49,814 nucleotides of DNA from Acidobacteriota bacterium (GTDB taxonomy: Bacteria; Acidobacteriota; Terriglobia; UBA7540). The notes beneath the pieces were generated by a model. That model saw only the letters and a program-made list of their open reading frames with translations. It was not told the origin of the DNA and did not search any database. This document shows positions 1-8,869 of this stretch, piece after piece (position 1 is the stretch's first letter; each line of letters opens with the position of its first letter). The translations under genes were made by a program, and so were the position numbers. The DNA lies in contig JAKAWG010000033.1 in NCBI GenBank assembly GCA_021817045.1, positions 1 to 49,814 of the forward strand. The letters are read 5' to 3'.

Positions 1-215
1 TGATCTGCTGCTACAATGCGGCGCGGAACGACCCCTATAAAGAGTCGCACCACCCGCGCTACACGCCTCTGCACAAGGTAGCGGACTCGGCGATTAAAGA
101 AGCGGGATTGAAGCGGTTCGCCGACTCTCACTCTGATGTAGGCTGGCTGGAGGTGGCAGCCGCAAAACACCACACTGCACAGAGCCTGAAGGACAAGCAA
201 ACAGGCTCGGCATGA
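1..215 (+). CDS. 3' end of an unrecognised protein-coding gene (partial)
   Basis: An open frame enters from the left edge (first full codon at position 3) and stops with TGA at 213-215, giving about 70 C-terminal residues. The visible part is hydrophilic, rich in His, Lys and Ala, and shows no membrane segment. I see no motif that identifies a family, so no function is given. It ends 28 bases before the stop of the convergent DeoR gene. It could belong to the same sugar metabolism neighbourhood as the mannose-6-phosphate isomerase, but nothing in the fragment proves this. Confidence 0.55.
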   Translation, partial: ICCYNAARNDPYKESHHPRYTPLHKVADSAIKEAGLKRFADSHSDVGWLEVAAAKHHTAQSLKDKQTGSA

Positions 216-243
216 CGGATTCCAAGGCGTCTTTGAGCGGCCG

Positions 244-1032
244 TTAGACCCTGAGAACCTGGATTCCCTTTTCGATGAAGCCTGCCACCATGTCATCGGT
301 GGCGCAAACGTCGGTAATCAGGCGATTGAGACTGAGGACGGGGCAGAACAGGTGAGTGGCCACAACGCCGAGCTTGCTGTGATCGACGACAGCGATTTTC
401 TCCCGGGCCTGATGCACCATGACGCTGTTGAGGGCGGCTTCTTCGGGATGGTAAGCGGTGGCGCCGTGCTCGGAGTGCAAGCCGTTGGCGCCGATAAAGA
501 GCTTATCCACAAAGATGCGCCGCAAGGCGTCGCTGGCCGCTTGTCCGACCAGAGAAAACCATCCGCCGTGAAGAAACCCGCCGGTTACAAACACGTTGAT
601 CCCGGGCCGGTTGCTTAGCTCCATCGCGACATTGACGGTGTTCGTCACGACGGTGATGCTCTTGTGCGGAGGGATGGCGCGCATGATCTGAGTGGTTGTG
701 GTGCCGGGCGTCAGCGCGATGGTATCCCCTTCGTCAATCAGCCTGGCTGCGGCAAGCGCGATGCGGCGCTTCTCATCGGCAAATCGCTCGGCTTGTTCCT
801 TGTAGCTCGAGACGTGGCTAAAAGCTTCGTAAAGAAGAGGCTCGACGGAAATTGCGCCACCATGGGTCCGGCGCAGCCGGCCGCGACTCTCCAGGCCTTC
901 CAGATCACGCCGCGCTGTCGCTACCGAAACCTTAAACTCCGCGCAAATCTCATCCACCGTGAGCGCGCCCTCGCGCAACAGCCGCTCCAGAATCCACTGC
1001 TCACGCTGATTGATCTCATCTTGCGTGGCCAT
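244..1032 (-). CDS. DeoR-family transcriptional regulator
   Basis: A 262-residue protein of the usual DeoR length. Residues about 6-60 form the DeoR winged helix-turn-helix, with the segments LTVDEICAEFKVSVATARRD and GRLRRTHGGA. The rest is the DeoR sensor domain, a sugar-phosphate-isomerase-like fold, with TPGTTTTQIM, VTNTVNVA, VFVTGG and FIGANGL, which in this family binds a phosphorylated sugar and relieves repression. It lies 7 bases downstream of the mannose-6-phosphate isomerase gene on the same strand, so the two are probably one operon and the regulator probably senses a sugar phosphate linked to that enzyme. Start is ATG at 1032. The family call is firm; the effector is inferred. Confidence 0.9.
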   Translation of the reverse strand: MATQDEINQREQWILERLLREGALTVDEICAEFKVSVATARRDLEGLESRGRLRRTHGGAISVEPLLYEAFSHVSSYKEQAERFADEKRRIALAAARLIDEGDTIALTPGTTTTQIMRAIPPHKSITVVTNTVNVAMELSNRPGINVFVTGGFLHGGWFSLVGQAASDALRRIFVDKLFIGANGLHSEHGATAYHPEEAALNSVMVHQAREKIAVVDHSKLGVVATHLFCPVLSLNRLITDVCATDDMVAGFIEKGIQVLRV

Positions 1033-1039
1033 TGTTGGC

Positions 1040-2776
1040 TTACGGGTTCGTCCTGACGTAGGCTTTGATCGTGGCGCACTGCCCCGGCCGGGTGGAGCGA
1101 ATCGTGTACCGTCCCACGGCCGCCGGCACGATGAAAGTTTCCGCGTAGTGAACCACGAATGGATCGAATTTGCCCTCCGGGCTTTCGACGACGGCTTCAG
1201 GACCCTCCACCAGGTTGAGCACGTTCACTCCACCGCCGGTGTTGTGCTCGACTTTTCCTGTGAACCAGTGCCGCCGCGTCTCGATGAACTCGCGCTCGTG
1301 CAAACCGGTCCGCTCTTCGCGCCAATCGTCTGCGGTGGCGACGATCCGGTTGCGCTTCACCAGATTCTGCCGGACCCATTCGGTTGTCCGATACCACTGG
1401 ATGTTTTCTCTCCCGTGTTCCAGGTGAATAGGCCTTGGCTCTCCATCGAGGCCCAGCCGGCCCCAGTCCCATAATTTGAAAGTGAAAATATAGGGTGTCG
1501 CGCTGATCTCGAGAACCATGCAGTCCTTGCCCGAGCAGTGAACCGTGCCGGCGGGAATCGAAACATGGTCGTGCTTCTTCACCGGCCAGCGGTTCACGAA
1601 CTTATCGGCGGGAAAAGGCGAGCCACCTTTGTCGGCGTGCTCAAGAGCGCGCAACATCTCGGCCGGGCTGATTCCTTCCTTTAATCCCAGGTAGACCACC
1701 GCGCCCTCGCCGGCGTCGAGAAGATAATAGCTCTCATCCTGGGTGTAGTGCATCCCGAACTTGTCCTGGATATACTCCGTCAGGGGGTGAACCTGCAAAG
1801 ACAAGTTCCCGCCTCCCATTGTATCGAGCATGTCGAAACGAATCGGAAATTCGGTTCCGAAACGCCCGTGGACCGCCTCGCCGAGCAGCTCGCGCGAATG
1901 AGAAAAGACCAGGTCAATCGAGGGAATCTCCACGCGAGTGCCGCCAAAGCCAAGCAGAAGGCTGTTCTCCTCCGGCACGCAGTCAAAACACCACGCATAG
2001 TTTGGAGGACCGTCGGGAAGGCCGAAGAGCCGGCGCATCCATTCGCCCCCCCACGGTCCCGGATCGAAAAAAGGTACCACGCGAAACGGCCGTCTGACCG
2101 CGGTGTCAAGGGAGCGACGGAACAGGTCTCCCGAGATGAGCTTGGGAGCGCGCCGGTCATTGGTATCGAGCAAAAAATCGAACCTGTTGAGCAATCGCTT
2201 CTTCAGCCTGTCGGCAGCGCGCCAGTCCACAAAAAACGAGCGCTTGTACTTGAGCGACGCGCGCTCCGTCAGATTCTGCGCTCCCAAGTTGCCAATCTCG
2301 TTGTTTCGTTGGCGCGTTTGAATTTCCCAACGCGCCATATCCGCATAAACCAGGAGAGCGCCTTCGGGAGCCAGGAGAGAAGCTCCGGTCCCGACGATAA
2401 GAACGCTTTCCTGGCATTTCGAGATTCGTCCTCGTGCAGCGTTTGATTTGCTCGGGTCGAGGAAGTCCGCGATCTCAAGACCGTTCATCCTGGCGAAGAC
2501 CGGGTCTTCCCCGAGCTGAGGCTCCAATAATGCTGTCAATTCTCCGGGCGCTTTCACGCACGCGCTGGCTCGCACCACTTGAGACGGGCGGAAGCCGGCC
2601 GCGACAGCCTGCTCGATTTCCTCAACGTTTGCGCCAGGGTAACACTCGATACATATGAGTCGCGCCTTCGACCCATGGAGTCGCTCAAGCACGCTGGGCC
2701 ATCCCACTGCACAGTCTTCCGAAGAGGAACTGATCTTCAGCACAGGATACCTGTCGTATTCGCAACCCAGTTTCAT
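1040..2776 (-). CDS. Two-domain class I mannose-6-phosphate isomerase
   Basis: A 578-residue protein. The C-terminal part (about 225-578) is a type I phosphomannose isomerase that interconverts mannose-6-P and fructose-6-P. The expected metal ligands are visible: Gln328 and His330 in SLQVHP, Glu348 in TQDESYYLLD and His413 in IPAGTVHCSGKD. Single-domain enzymes of this class are about 300-390 residues, so the first about 220 residues are an extra domain. It has a degenerate P-loop-like segment, LIVGTGASLL, near residue 127, and resembles the kinase-like N-terminal domain known from a long PMI subfamily in other phyla. Start is ATG at 2776; the opening YDRYPVLKI matches that subfamily. No clear Shine-Dalgarno is visible. 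Likely cotranscribed with the DeoR regulator. Confidence 0.88.
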   Translation of the reverse strand: MKLGCEYDRYPVLKISSSSEDCAVGWPSVLERLHGSKARLICIECYPGANVEEIEQAVAAGFRPSQVVRASACVKAPGELTALLEPQLGEDPVFARMNGLEIADFLDPSKSNAARGRISKCQESVLIVGTGASLLAPEGALLVYADMARWEIQTRQRNNEIGNLGAQNLTERASLKYKRSFFVDWRAADRLKKRLLNRFDFLLDTNDRRAPKLISGDLFRRSLDTAVRRPFRVVPFFDPGPWGGEWMRRLFGLPDGPPNYAWCFDCVPEENSLLLGFGGTRVEIPSIDLVFSHSRELLGEAVHGRFGTEFPIRFDMLDTMGGGNLSLQVHPLTEYIQDKFGMHYTQDESYYLLDAGEGAVVYLGLKEGISPAEMLRALEHADKGGSPFPADKFVNRWPVKKHDHVSIPAGTVHCSGKDCMVLEISATPYIFTFKLWDWGRLGLDGEPRPIHLEHGRENIQWYRTTEWVRQNLVKRNRIVATADDWREERTGLHEREFIETRRHWFTGKVEHNTGGGVNVLNLVEGPEAVVESPEGKFDPFVVHYAETFIVPAAVGRYTIRSTRPGQCATIKAYVRTNP

Positions 2777-2922
2777 AGCAAAGTCGGACCCTCGAATCGC
2801 GGAATGGCTCCCCTAAAGAGCCGCACGATTGCCGAGTTAAACAGACCACGAGTTGACTTTTTCGTGGAGCCAGCCGAGACGACGCAAGTCATGCTCGTGC
2901 TACAGAGACAGGGCATTTCATG

Positions 2923-2938
2923 ATCTGTATGACCAGAT
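2923..2938. promoter_or_regulatory. Possible operator, ATCTG-N6-CAGAT inverted repeat
   Basis: A perfect 5-base inverted repeat separated by six bases, located about 147 bases upstream of the PMI start in the divergent spacer. It is a candidate site for the DeoR regulator or a GntR-type protein. The repeat is short and could be chance. Confidence 0.25.
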
Positions 2939-3170
2939 TAATGCAGCATTTTAGCACTATCGGGCAGCGAGCCATCATAAATTGTGGATGCGGAGGCTTT
3001 ATGGTGATTCTCCACGCGGGGGACTAGCCGAAATGCGCGTCGGAGTTTCCTGCCTGTGATATCGTTCATGCACTTCGGTGCCTTGGAATCAAAGCTTTCT
3101 GTTGCGCTGTGATAAAAGTTATTGATTTCATTCCTGGCGTTTATTAAATATTGACTACATAACCTAAGTC

Positions 3171-3175
3171 AGGAG
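3171..3175 (+). promoter_or_regulatory. Ribosome binding site of norB
   Basis: AGGAG six bases before the first of three consecutive ATG-frame codons (ATG ATG ATG) at 3182. The first or second ATG is best spaced, so the exact start is uncertain by one or two residues. Confidence 0.7.
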
Positions 3176-3181
3176 CGAGGA

Positions 3182-5476
3182 ATGATGATGGCTGCAAAGC
3201 CGAAGCGGGCCCTGTTGGTTTCAAACGGATGGGCGCAAGCCGTGATCATGGTTATGCTGTTTGGGTTCTTCGTGCTTGGCTTTCTTGCCTATCGCACCTA
3301 TACCGATGAACCTCCGATTCCGGTAAGAGTCACGGATCCAAGCGGCCGCACACTCTTTACGCATGCGGACATTCTGGACGGCCAGGAGATTTTCCTGCGT
3401 AACGGTCTGATGGAGTTTGGATCCATTTTCGGCCATGGCGCATACCTTGGTCCCGACTTCACAACGGACTATCTGCACCGCGCCGCACTTTTCGTCCTCG
3501 GCTTTTACCGCCAAGCCGCTTCAGCGGACGCGCAAGCCCAAACCATCGCCGACTTTAAGACGAACCGCTATGATCCCGCCTCGGGCACGCTGACGCTCAG
3601 TCAGGCCGAGACGGCGGCGTACGAAAAGCTGTGCAGCCACTATCAGACATACTTCGGCCAAGAGAGCAGCCACTACGGCTTGCGCCCATATGCCATTAGT
3701 GGGACTAAGCGAATCGACCGTCTTACGGCTTTCTTCGCGTGGTCGGCCTGGGCAGCGGCGGCGCTTCGTCCTGGCAAGGCTTATTCCTACACCAATAACT
3801 GGCCGCCGGAAGTGTTGGTGGGTAACCGCGCCACGGCGGACACGGTGGTTTGGAGCGTGCTTTCATTGATCGCACTCCTTGGCGGGATTGGCATCCTGTT
3901 GGCTGTCTTTGGCCGGTGGGGATTTCTCGGCTGGCACGGAGCTGAGCAGCGAGCTATTTCCTTCAAGCCTCCCAGCGAGGTCACGCTGACGCCCGCGCAG
4001 CGGTCCACCGCCTGGTTCTTCCTGGTGATGGCACTGCTGTTCCTTGCGCAGACGCTCCTCGGCGGCTTAACTCAACATTACCGCGCAGACCTTTCGGGTT
4101 TTTTCGGGCTCCATCTCAACGCTCTGCTTCCGTTCAACCTGGCCCGCACTTGGCACGTCCAACTGGCCATCTTCTGGGTGGCGACCTCCTACCTTGCTGG
4201 GGGCATCTTCCTGGCGCCGATGATTGCCGGTCGCGAGCCGCGCCGCCAGCACTGGCTGGCCTACGCACTGCTCGGTGCGCTTGCTCTGGTTGTGTTCGGC
4301 AGCCTGCTGGGTGAAATGGCGGGGATTCAAGGGTGGGTATCGCATTCGTGGGCTTGGTTCGGCGATCAGGGCTTTGAATATCTCGACCTTGGCAGGTTCT
4401 GGCAAATTCTGCTGACGCTAGGGCTCTGCTTCTGGGTCATTATCCTCTTTCGCGGACTTCGGTTCAGGCTGCGCACCGAACACCGCGGCAACATGCCCTG
4501 GCTTTTCTTTTTCTCCGCGCTCTCCATTCCGGCTTTTTATGCGGTGGGCCTGCTGGCCAGACCGAATTCGGACTTCACCACCACTGACTATTGGCGGTTT
4601 TGGGTGGTTCACCTTTGGGTGGAGGATTTTCTGGAGCTCTTCACGACCGTGATGGTCGCCTACATCTTCGTTCTCCTGGGTGTGGTGAGGGAACGTGTGG
4701 CGCTGGCTCTGATTTATCTCGACGTCGTTCTTTACTCGGCAGGCGGCATCATCGGCACCATGCACCACCTTTACTTCTCCGGAGAGCCTTCCATCCATAT
4801 GGCGCTTGGAGCCTTCTTTTCCGCGGCCGAGGTGATTCCGCTGACCTTCCTCACGCTTGAGGCTTGGAGCTTTCTGCAACTTGGGGCGCGGCAGGGATTG
4901 AGGGCCAGCGCTCCATTTCCCCACTATTGGTCCGTCATGTTCCTGGCAGCCGTCGGCTTCTGGAACTTTCTAGGCGCGGGCATTTTCGGCTTCCTCATCA
5001 ACCTGCCGATCGTCTCTTACTACGAGATTGGTACGGCGCTTACGCCGAACCACGGCCATGCCGCCATGATGGGCGTCTACGGTATGCTGGCGGTGGCCCT
5101 GGCGCTGTTTTGCCTGCGGTACATCATTCCCGAAGAGCGTTGGTCCGAGCGAGCCGCGCAAATCAGCTTTTGGTCACTCAATCTCGGTCTTGCCTGGATG
5201 GTGTTCGCCTCTCTGTTCCCGCTCGGCTTGCTTCAGTTGTACCATTCCGTGCGCTACGGGTACTACAATGCCCGCACGCTAAAGTTTCTTACCTCTCCTA
5301 CCAACGCGCTGATCGAATGGCTGCGGCTGCCGGGCGACGCGCTGTTTATCATTGGCGGCGTGTTGCCGCTGGTTTATTTGTGCTGGTTGGGTGTGCGGCG
5401 CATGAGACCTCTTCCAGATCGGGAAGTAGCGCAAGAGGTACTTTTCACCGACGTCGTCGAGTCAGGGGAAGGCTGA
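3182..5476 (+). CDS. norB: Quinol-dependent nitric oxide reductase (NorB/NorZ type)
   Basis: A 764-residue integral membrane protein that reduces two NO to N2O with electrons from quinol. The length matches single-subunit qNOR, which fuses a NorC-like N-terminal region to the NorB core. An N-terminal membrane anchor (about residues 15-37) precedes a periplasmic domain of about 180 residues, then about 12 membrane helices. Heme and iron ligand histidines appear in NLARTWHVQLAIFW, in the HLWVEDFLELF segment (with the Glu typical of NOR), in GTMHHLYFSGEP and in NHGHAAMMGVYGM. The N-terminal domain lacks a CxxCH heme c motif, as expected for qNOR rather than cNOR. The next gene starts two bases after the stop. 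Likely role: NO detoxification or denitrification. Confidence 0.95.
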   Translation: MMMAAKPKRALLVSNGWAQAVIMVMLFGFFVLGFLAYRTYTDEPPIPVRVTDPSGRTLFTHADILDGQEIFLRNGLMEFGSIFGHGAYLGPDFTTDYLHRAALFVLGFYRQAASADAQAQTIADFKTNRYDPASGTLTLSQAETAAYEKLCSHYQTYFGQESSHYGLRPYAISGTKRIDRLTAFFAWSAWAAAALRPGKAYSYTNNWPPEVLVGNRATADTVVWSVLSLIALLGGIGILLAVFGRWGFLGWHGAEQRAISFKPPSEVTLTPAQRSTAWFFLVMALLFLAQTLLGGLTQHYRADLSGFFGLHLNALLPFNLARTWHVQLAIFWVATSYLAGGIFLAPMIAGREPRRQHWLAYALLGALALVVFGSLLGEMAGIQGWVSHSWAWFGDQGFEYLDLGRFWQILLTLGLCFWVIILFRGLRFRLRTEHRGNMPWLFFFSALSIPAFYAVGLLARPNSDFTTTDYWRFWVVHLWVEDFLELFTTVMVAYIFVLLGVVRERVALALIYLDVVLYSAGGIIGTMHHLYFSGEPSIHMALGAFFSAAEVIPLTFLTLEAWSFLQLGARQGLRASAPFPHYWSVMFLAAVGFWNFLGAGIFGFLINLPIVSYYEIGTALTPNHGHAAMMGVYGMLAVALALFCLRYIIPEERWSERAAQISFWSLNLGLAWMVFASLFPLGLLQLYHSVRYGYYNARTLKFLTSPTNALIEWLRLPGDALFIIGGVLPLVYLCWLGVRRMRPLPDREVAQEVLFTDVVESGEG

Positions 5477-5477
5477 A

Positions 5478-6011
5478 ATGCTGCGAGCTGTACCCATCGA
5501 GGTCCTGCTTTCCGCAGGCTACGCTTTGTTCCTTACGGTCGTGGCCGTGGCGCTCGAACGGCTGGCGCAGCATTCGCACCGCCACGCCGAACAGTACGAG
5601 CTTGCTGGATTCAGATTCCATGCCGACCTTGACCGCTGGGAGTGCCCCACCGGCGAGCACCTGCACCGGATTAGCGTGGATCAGCACCGGAGGCTTGTTC
5701 GGTACAAAGCCCCGGCACACGCTTGTAACGGCTGCCACCTCAAGCCTCAGTGTACGGACTTTGATACCGGACGCGAGATCGAGCGGCCAATGGATCCCTG
5801 GTTGGCATCCGAGCTTGGCCGCTTTCATCGGGGCATTTCACTCGCCTTGTTGATTCTGGCGGCGCTGTTGCTCGGGATCGAAGCGATCCGCTTTCCGCAC
5901 CCACCCGCCGTCTTCTTGCTTGTGATCCCGCTTCTTCCTATCGGTATTGCAATTCTGCGATTCGCTTCATCGCTGGCTCATCAAGCAGTAGACGCAGGCG
6001 AGGTCCGGTGA
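5478..6011 (+). CDS. Membrane protein with a transposase-type Cys4 ribbon, coupled to norB
   Basis: A 177-residue protein that starts one base after the norB stop, so translation is almost certainly coupled. Hydrophobic segments lie at about residues 7-28, 119-138 and 142-162. Between the first two is a soluble domain (about 40-115) with four cysteines: C56 in RWECPTGE, and C83, C86 and C92 in ACNGCHLKPQC. This CPxG...CxxCxLKxxC arrangement closely resembles the C-terminal zinc-ribbon region of IS1182-type DDE transposases, yet no DDE catalytic core is present and the domain is embedded between membrane helices. It therefore looks like a domesticated or convergent metal site. Possible roles are maturation, metal or redox sensing, or an accessory subunit for the NO reductase; none is shown by the sequence. 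I know of no described family that fits. Confidence 0.75.
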   Translation: MLRAVPIEVLLSAGYALFLTVVAVALERLAQHSHRHAEQYELAGFRFHADLDRWECPTGEHLHRISVDQHRRLVRYKAPAHACNGCHLKPQCTDFDTGREIERPMDPWLASELGRFHRGISLALLILAALLLGIEAIRFPHPPAVFLLVIPLLPIGIAILRFASSLAHQAVDAGEVR

Positions 6012-6056
6012 TAGGATAACGCGTTTGCCAGGCAGCAGGAATCTGCAGCCTGGGTT

Positions 6057-6063
6057 AGGAGGT
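6057..6063 (+). promoter_or_regulatory. Ribosome binding site that fixes the start at 6070
   Basis: AGGAGGT, a near-perfect Shine-Dalgarno six bases before ATG 6070. An upstream in-frame ATG at 6025 has no such site and would add 15 residues before the Tat signal, so 6070 is preferred. Confidence 0.8.
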
Positions 6064-6069
6064 ATCCAA

Positions 6070-7440
6070 ATGGCTGGCGATGGTATTTCCCGGCGCGACT
6101 TTATCCGAGGCTCTGCGGGGGCGGGTGCAGCGCTCGTCTCACGATCGTTCTCGCTGGAGGCGCAACCGATCGGCGATGCCAACCAGTCCGTCGGCCCGAG
6201 CGACAGGATTCGCTTTGGAATGATCGGAATCGGTATGGAAGGCTCCGGTGTCTTGACAACCTGCGTCGGGCTGCCGGGCGTCGAGTGCGTGGCGGCGTGC
6301 GACCTCTGGGACGGGCGCCACACGCTGGCGAATGAGATCATCAGCGGGGCGACGGGGAAGACCGTTCCCACCACTCGGCGGTATCAGGACCTGCTCGATA
6401 ACAAGGAGATCGATTGCGTGGTGGCTGCGGTGCCGGACCACTGGCACAAGAAAATCATCGTCGATGCGTGTGATGCCGGCAAAGACGTCTACTGCGAGAA
6501 GCCAATGACTCACACCGTGGAGGAGGGCTTCGAGATTATTAACGCCGCCCAGAGAACCAACCGCATCGTGCAAATCGGCAGCCAGCGGCGAAGCTCGATC
6601 GGCTTTGCGAAAGCGCAAGAGTTGGTGGCGCAAGGCGCCATTGGCGATGTTTGCCTGGCGGAAGGAATTTTGGGCAGAAACGATCCGTGCGGCGCGTGGG
6701 TATACCCGCCGCCACCCGGCCTTTCGCCGGAGAACCTAGATTGGGACACATGGCTGGGCGATGCTCCCAAGCGGCCTTTCGACCCGATCCGGTTTGCGCG
6801 CTGGCGAGCCTTCAAAGATTACGGCGAAGGGTTGCCGGGCGATCTCTACGTCCACACGTTAACGGGCATTTATACCGCGCTCAACGTCACTGCGCCTCCT
6901 GAACGCGCGCAAACGGCGGGCGGATTGTTTCAGTGGAAGGACGGGCGCGAATTTCCCGATCTCATGACCACGCTCTACGATTACCCAACTTTTCGCGTCG
7001 CCGTTTTGATGACGCAGGACACGGACGAGCCGGAAGTGACTCGGTTCCTCGGCACGCGGGGCATTATCGACGTTTACGGCGAAGGCGAGCGTGTCGTGGT
7101 GACGCCGCAGGACGGGAAGGACCATTCCCCGTGTTATTACACCAGCAGCTACCCTGACGCGATGCGAAAAGCCTATGACAAGCAATGGCATGAGAAACAC
7201 GACCCGAAACTGGGCGCATCGAAGCTTGTCGAAGGCGAGGTTTACACTTATCCGCCCGGCTACAGCGAGTTCAGGGAACACTTGTGGCATTTCTTCCAGT
7301 CGGTAAGGACGCGTAGCCCTTCGGTCGAAGATGCGGTTTTTGGTAACAACACTTCGCTCGGATGTCACATGGCGAATTACTCCTACTTTCACAAGACCGC
7401 CGCCGTGTGGGACGCGAGCGCGAAGAAGATTATAGGGTAG
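6070..7440 (+). CDS. Tat-exported Gfo/Idh/MocA-family oxidoreductase
   Basis: A 456-residue protein with a twin-arginine signal (SRRDFIRGSAGAG, about residues 7-30). A Rossmann fold opens with RFGMIGIGMEGSG (about 45-57), and CEKPMTHTVEEG is the conserved EKP motif of the Gfo/Idh/MocA family, which oxidises sugars or sugar derivatives with NAD(P). Export through Tat with a folded nucleotide cofactor is typical of the glucose-fructose oxidoreductase type, where the cofactor stays bound. It is followed 64 bases later by an FG-GAP repeat protein. The 58-base gap after the preceding gene allows readthrough from the norB operon. The substrate cannot be told from sequence. Confidence 0.88.
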   Translation: MAGDGISRRDFIRGSAGAGAALVSRSFSLEAQPIGDANQSVGPSDRIRFGMIGIGMEGSGVLTTCVGLPGVECVAACDLWDGRHTLANEIISGATGKTVPTTRRYQDLLDNKEIDCVVAAVPDHWHKKIIVDACDAGKDVYCEKPMTHTVEEGFEIINAAQRTNRIVQIGSQRRSSIGFAKAQELVAQGAIGDVCLAEGILGRNDPCGAWVYPPPPGLSPENLDWDTWLGDAPKRPFDPIRFARWRAFKDYGEGLPGDLYVHTLTGIYTALNVTAPPERAQTAGGLFQWKDGREFPDLMTTLYDYPTFRVAVLMTQDTDEPEVTRFLGTRGIIDVYGEGERVVVTPQDGKDHSPCYYTSSYPDAMRKAYDKQWHEKHDPKLGASKLVEGEVYTYPPGYSEFREHLWHFFQSVRTRSPSVEDAVFGNNTSLGCHMANYSYFHKTAAVWDASAKKIIG

Positions 7441-7504
7441 TCGAGGCGGCGTTACGCTGCCACGTGGCGAGATCAACTCGCCGCCAATTCAACTGGAGGT
7501 ACAC

Positions 7505-8860
7505 ATGAACCGCCGAAAGTTCCTGACTGTTGGAGCCGCTGCAGTTCCCGCGCTGGCAGCGGGTTCCTGTTCGCGTCCGCAGGTGCAGCAGAAGCAATCT
7601 GCGGCGCGCGCTCAGAGCGCGATTACGCCGGTTTCCCGCCGCGCGGATATTTTTCTCTCTCACCGCCTTGGTACGGACCATGCAGAGGCCGTCTCCGTCA
7701 TGGATATGAATGGGGACGGAAAGCTCGACATCGTCAGCGGCGCTTACTGGTATGAAAATCCCGGCGCCGCCGGAGTCAATTGGAAGAGACACCAATGGCG
7801 GTATGTGGAGGCAAAGCCGTTCCACGTCACAGGCGAGAATAAGATTGAGTTTGTGGCCGACTGCGCACAGTTTCCGGTCGATGTGAATCACGACGGCGCC
7901 ATGGATATTGTCACGGCAGCGTGGCAGACCGATGGCGTCTGGTGGTATGAAAACCCAAAAAACGCCACCGCCTTTTGGAAATCATACTTCATCTGCCACT
8001 CCAAGGCGACCGAAGGAGGAGTCTACGCGGACGTAAATGGGGATGGAGTGAAAGATGTTCTTTGGGCCCATTACTCGCCGTCGAGTTTGATTTGGATCAA
8101 CTTCGCCGGCCGTCAGCCGGTTGCACATTATGTGGGAGGCAAGAAGGTTGATGGTCACGGCGTGGGTGCCGCCGACATCACGGGAAACGGCAAGACGGAT
8201 ATTCTTTCTATTCATGGCTGGCTCGAAAATGTGGATGCCGATCACGATAAGTGGGTTTGGCATCCTGACTGGGAGCTGGGAGAGGCGGGCTTTCCCATAC
8301 TCGGCTACGATGTGAACGGTGACGGCAAGATGGACCTCATTTACGGCCACGGCCACACCTTCGGTCTCTATTGGCTTGAGCAGAAAGTGAGCGGAGGAGG
8401 GCGGAAGTGGGTGCGGCACGTGATTGACGATTCCTTCTCGGAGGCTCACGCATTGAACCTGGCGGACATCGATGACGACGGCGAGCCGGAGCTGATTACC
8501 GGAAAGCGCTACCGGGGCGATCCTGACCCTGGCCTCTACGATCCGCTCTGCATCTTCTATTACAAGATCGACCGCAGAACGGCCACGTTCACTCGCTTTC
8601 CGATCAGCTACAACGGAACCGCTGAAATTGGAACGCAAGTGATTGTCAACGACATCGACGGCGACGGCGACAAAGACATCATCGTCGGCGGCAAGACCGG
8701 AGTCCATTGGCTGGAGAATCTTCGCGTGGACAAGGTGCCGGCCAAGGTACGCGAACAGGAACTGTGGCTGAATGTGAATTGGCCTTTTGCCGGTGAGACC
8801 GGGCCGCACAGCCCGGCGGGACACGAGCCCGATAGCGGCACGATTGTGAAGTGCGAGTGA
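7505..8860 (+). CDS. Secreted FG-GAP/VCBS repeat protein, probable beta-propeller
   Basis: A 451-residue protein with an export signal that has a Tat-like start (MNRRKFLTVGAAAVPALAAG) and a cysteine just after it (GSCS) that could be a lipobox. Seven FG-GAP-like repeats carry calcium-binding DxNxDGxxD loops: MDMNGDGKLDI, VDVNHDGAMDI, ADVNGDGVKDV, ADITGNGKTDI, YDVNGDGKMDL, DIDDDGEPELI and DIDGDGDKDI. Seven repeats suggest a seven-bladed propeller. GGAGGT sits four to five bases before the start. Such proteins often sit beside exported sugar oxidoreductases in related bacteria and may bind or act on glycans; no catalytic motif is visible. It converges on the FAD oxidoreductase with nine bases between the stops. 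Confidence 0.85.
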   Translation: MNRRKFLTVGAAAVPALAAGSCSRPQVQQKQSAARAQSAITPVSRRADIFLSHRLGTDHAEAVSVMDMNGDGKLDIVSGAYWYENPGAAGVNWKRHQWRYVEAKPFHVTGENKIEFVADCAQFPVDVNHDGAMDIVTAAWQTDGVWWYENPKNATAFWKSYFICHSKATEGGVYADVNGDGVKDVLWAHYSPSSLIWINFAGRQPVAHYVGGKKVDGHGVGAADITGNGKTDILSIHGWLENVDADHDKWVWHPDWELGEAGFPILGYDVNGDGKMDLIYGHGHTFGLYWLEQKVSGGGRKWVRHVIDDSFSEAHALNLADIDDDGEPELITGKRYRGDPDPGLYDPLCIFYYKIDRRTATFTRFPISYNGTAEIGTQVIVNDIDGDGDKDIIVGGKTGVHWLENLRVDKVPAKVREQELWLNVNWPFAGETGPHSPAGHEPDSGTIVKCE

Positions 8861-8869
8861 AGGGCAGTC

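Larger units (their letters stand above)
2777..3181. other. Divergent intergenic region, PMI/norB
   Basis: About 405 bases with no convincing gene. It holds the promoters of the minus-strand PMI-DeoR pair and of plus-strand norB. A short inverted repeat (ATCTG-N6-CAGAT) lies at 2923-2938. A near-palindrome, TGATAA-AAG-TTATTG, lies at 3110-3124, about 57 bases before norB. Confidence 0.6.

Noticed and set aside
3110..3127. FNR/Dnr or NsrR box upstream of norB
   Set aside because: TGATAA-AAG-TTATTG is only a near-palindrome and does not match TTGAT-N4-ATCAA or the NsrR consensus well enough to name a regulator.
4864..5853. A 329-codon plus-strand frame overlapping the end of norB and the next gene
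   Set aside because: It is Arg-rich, has no domain, and lies in another frame of two well-supported coding regions.
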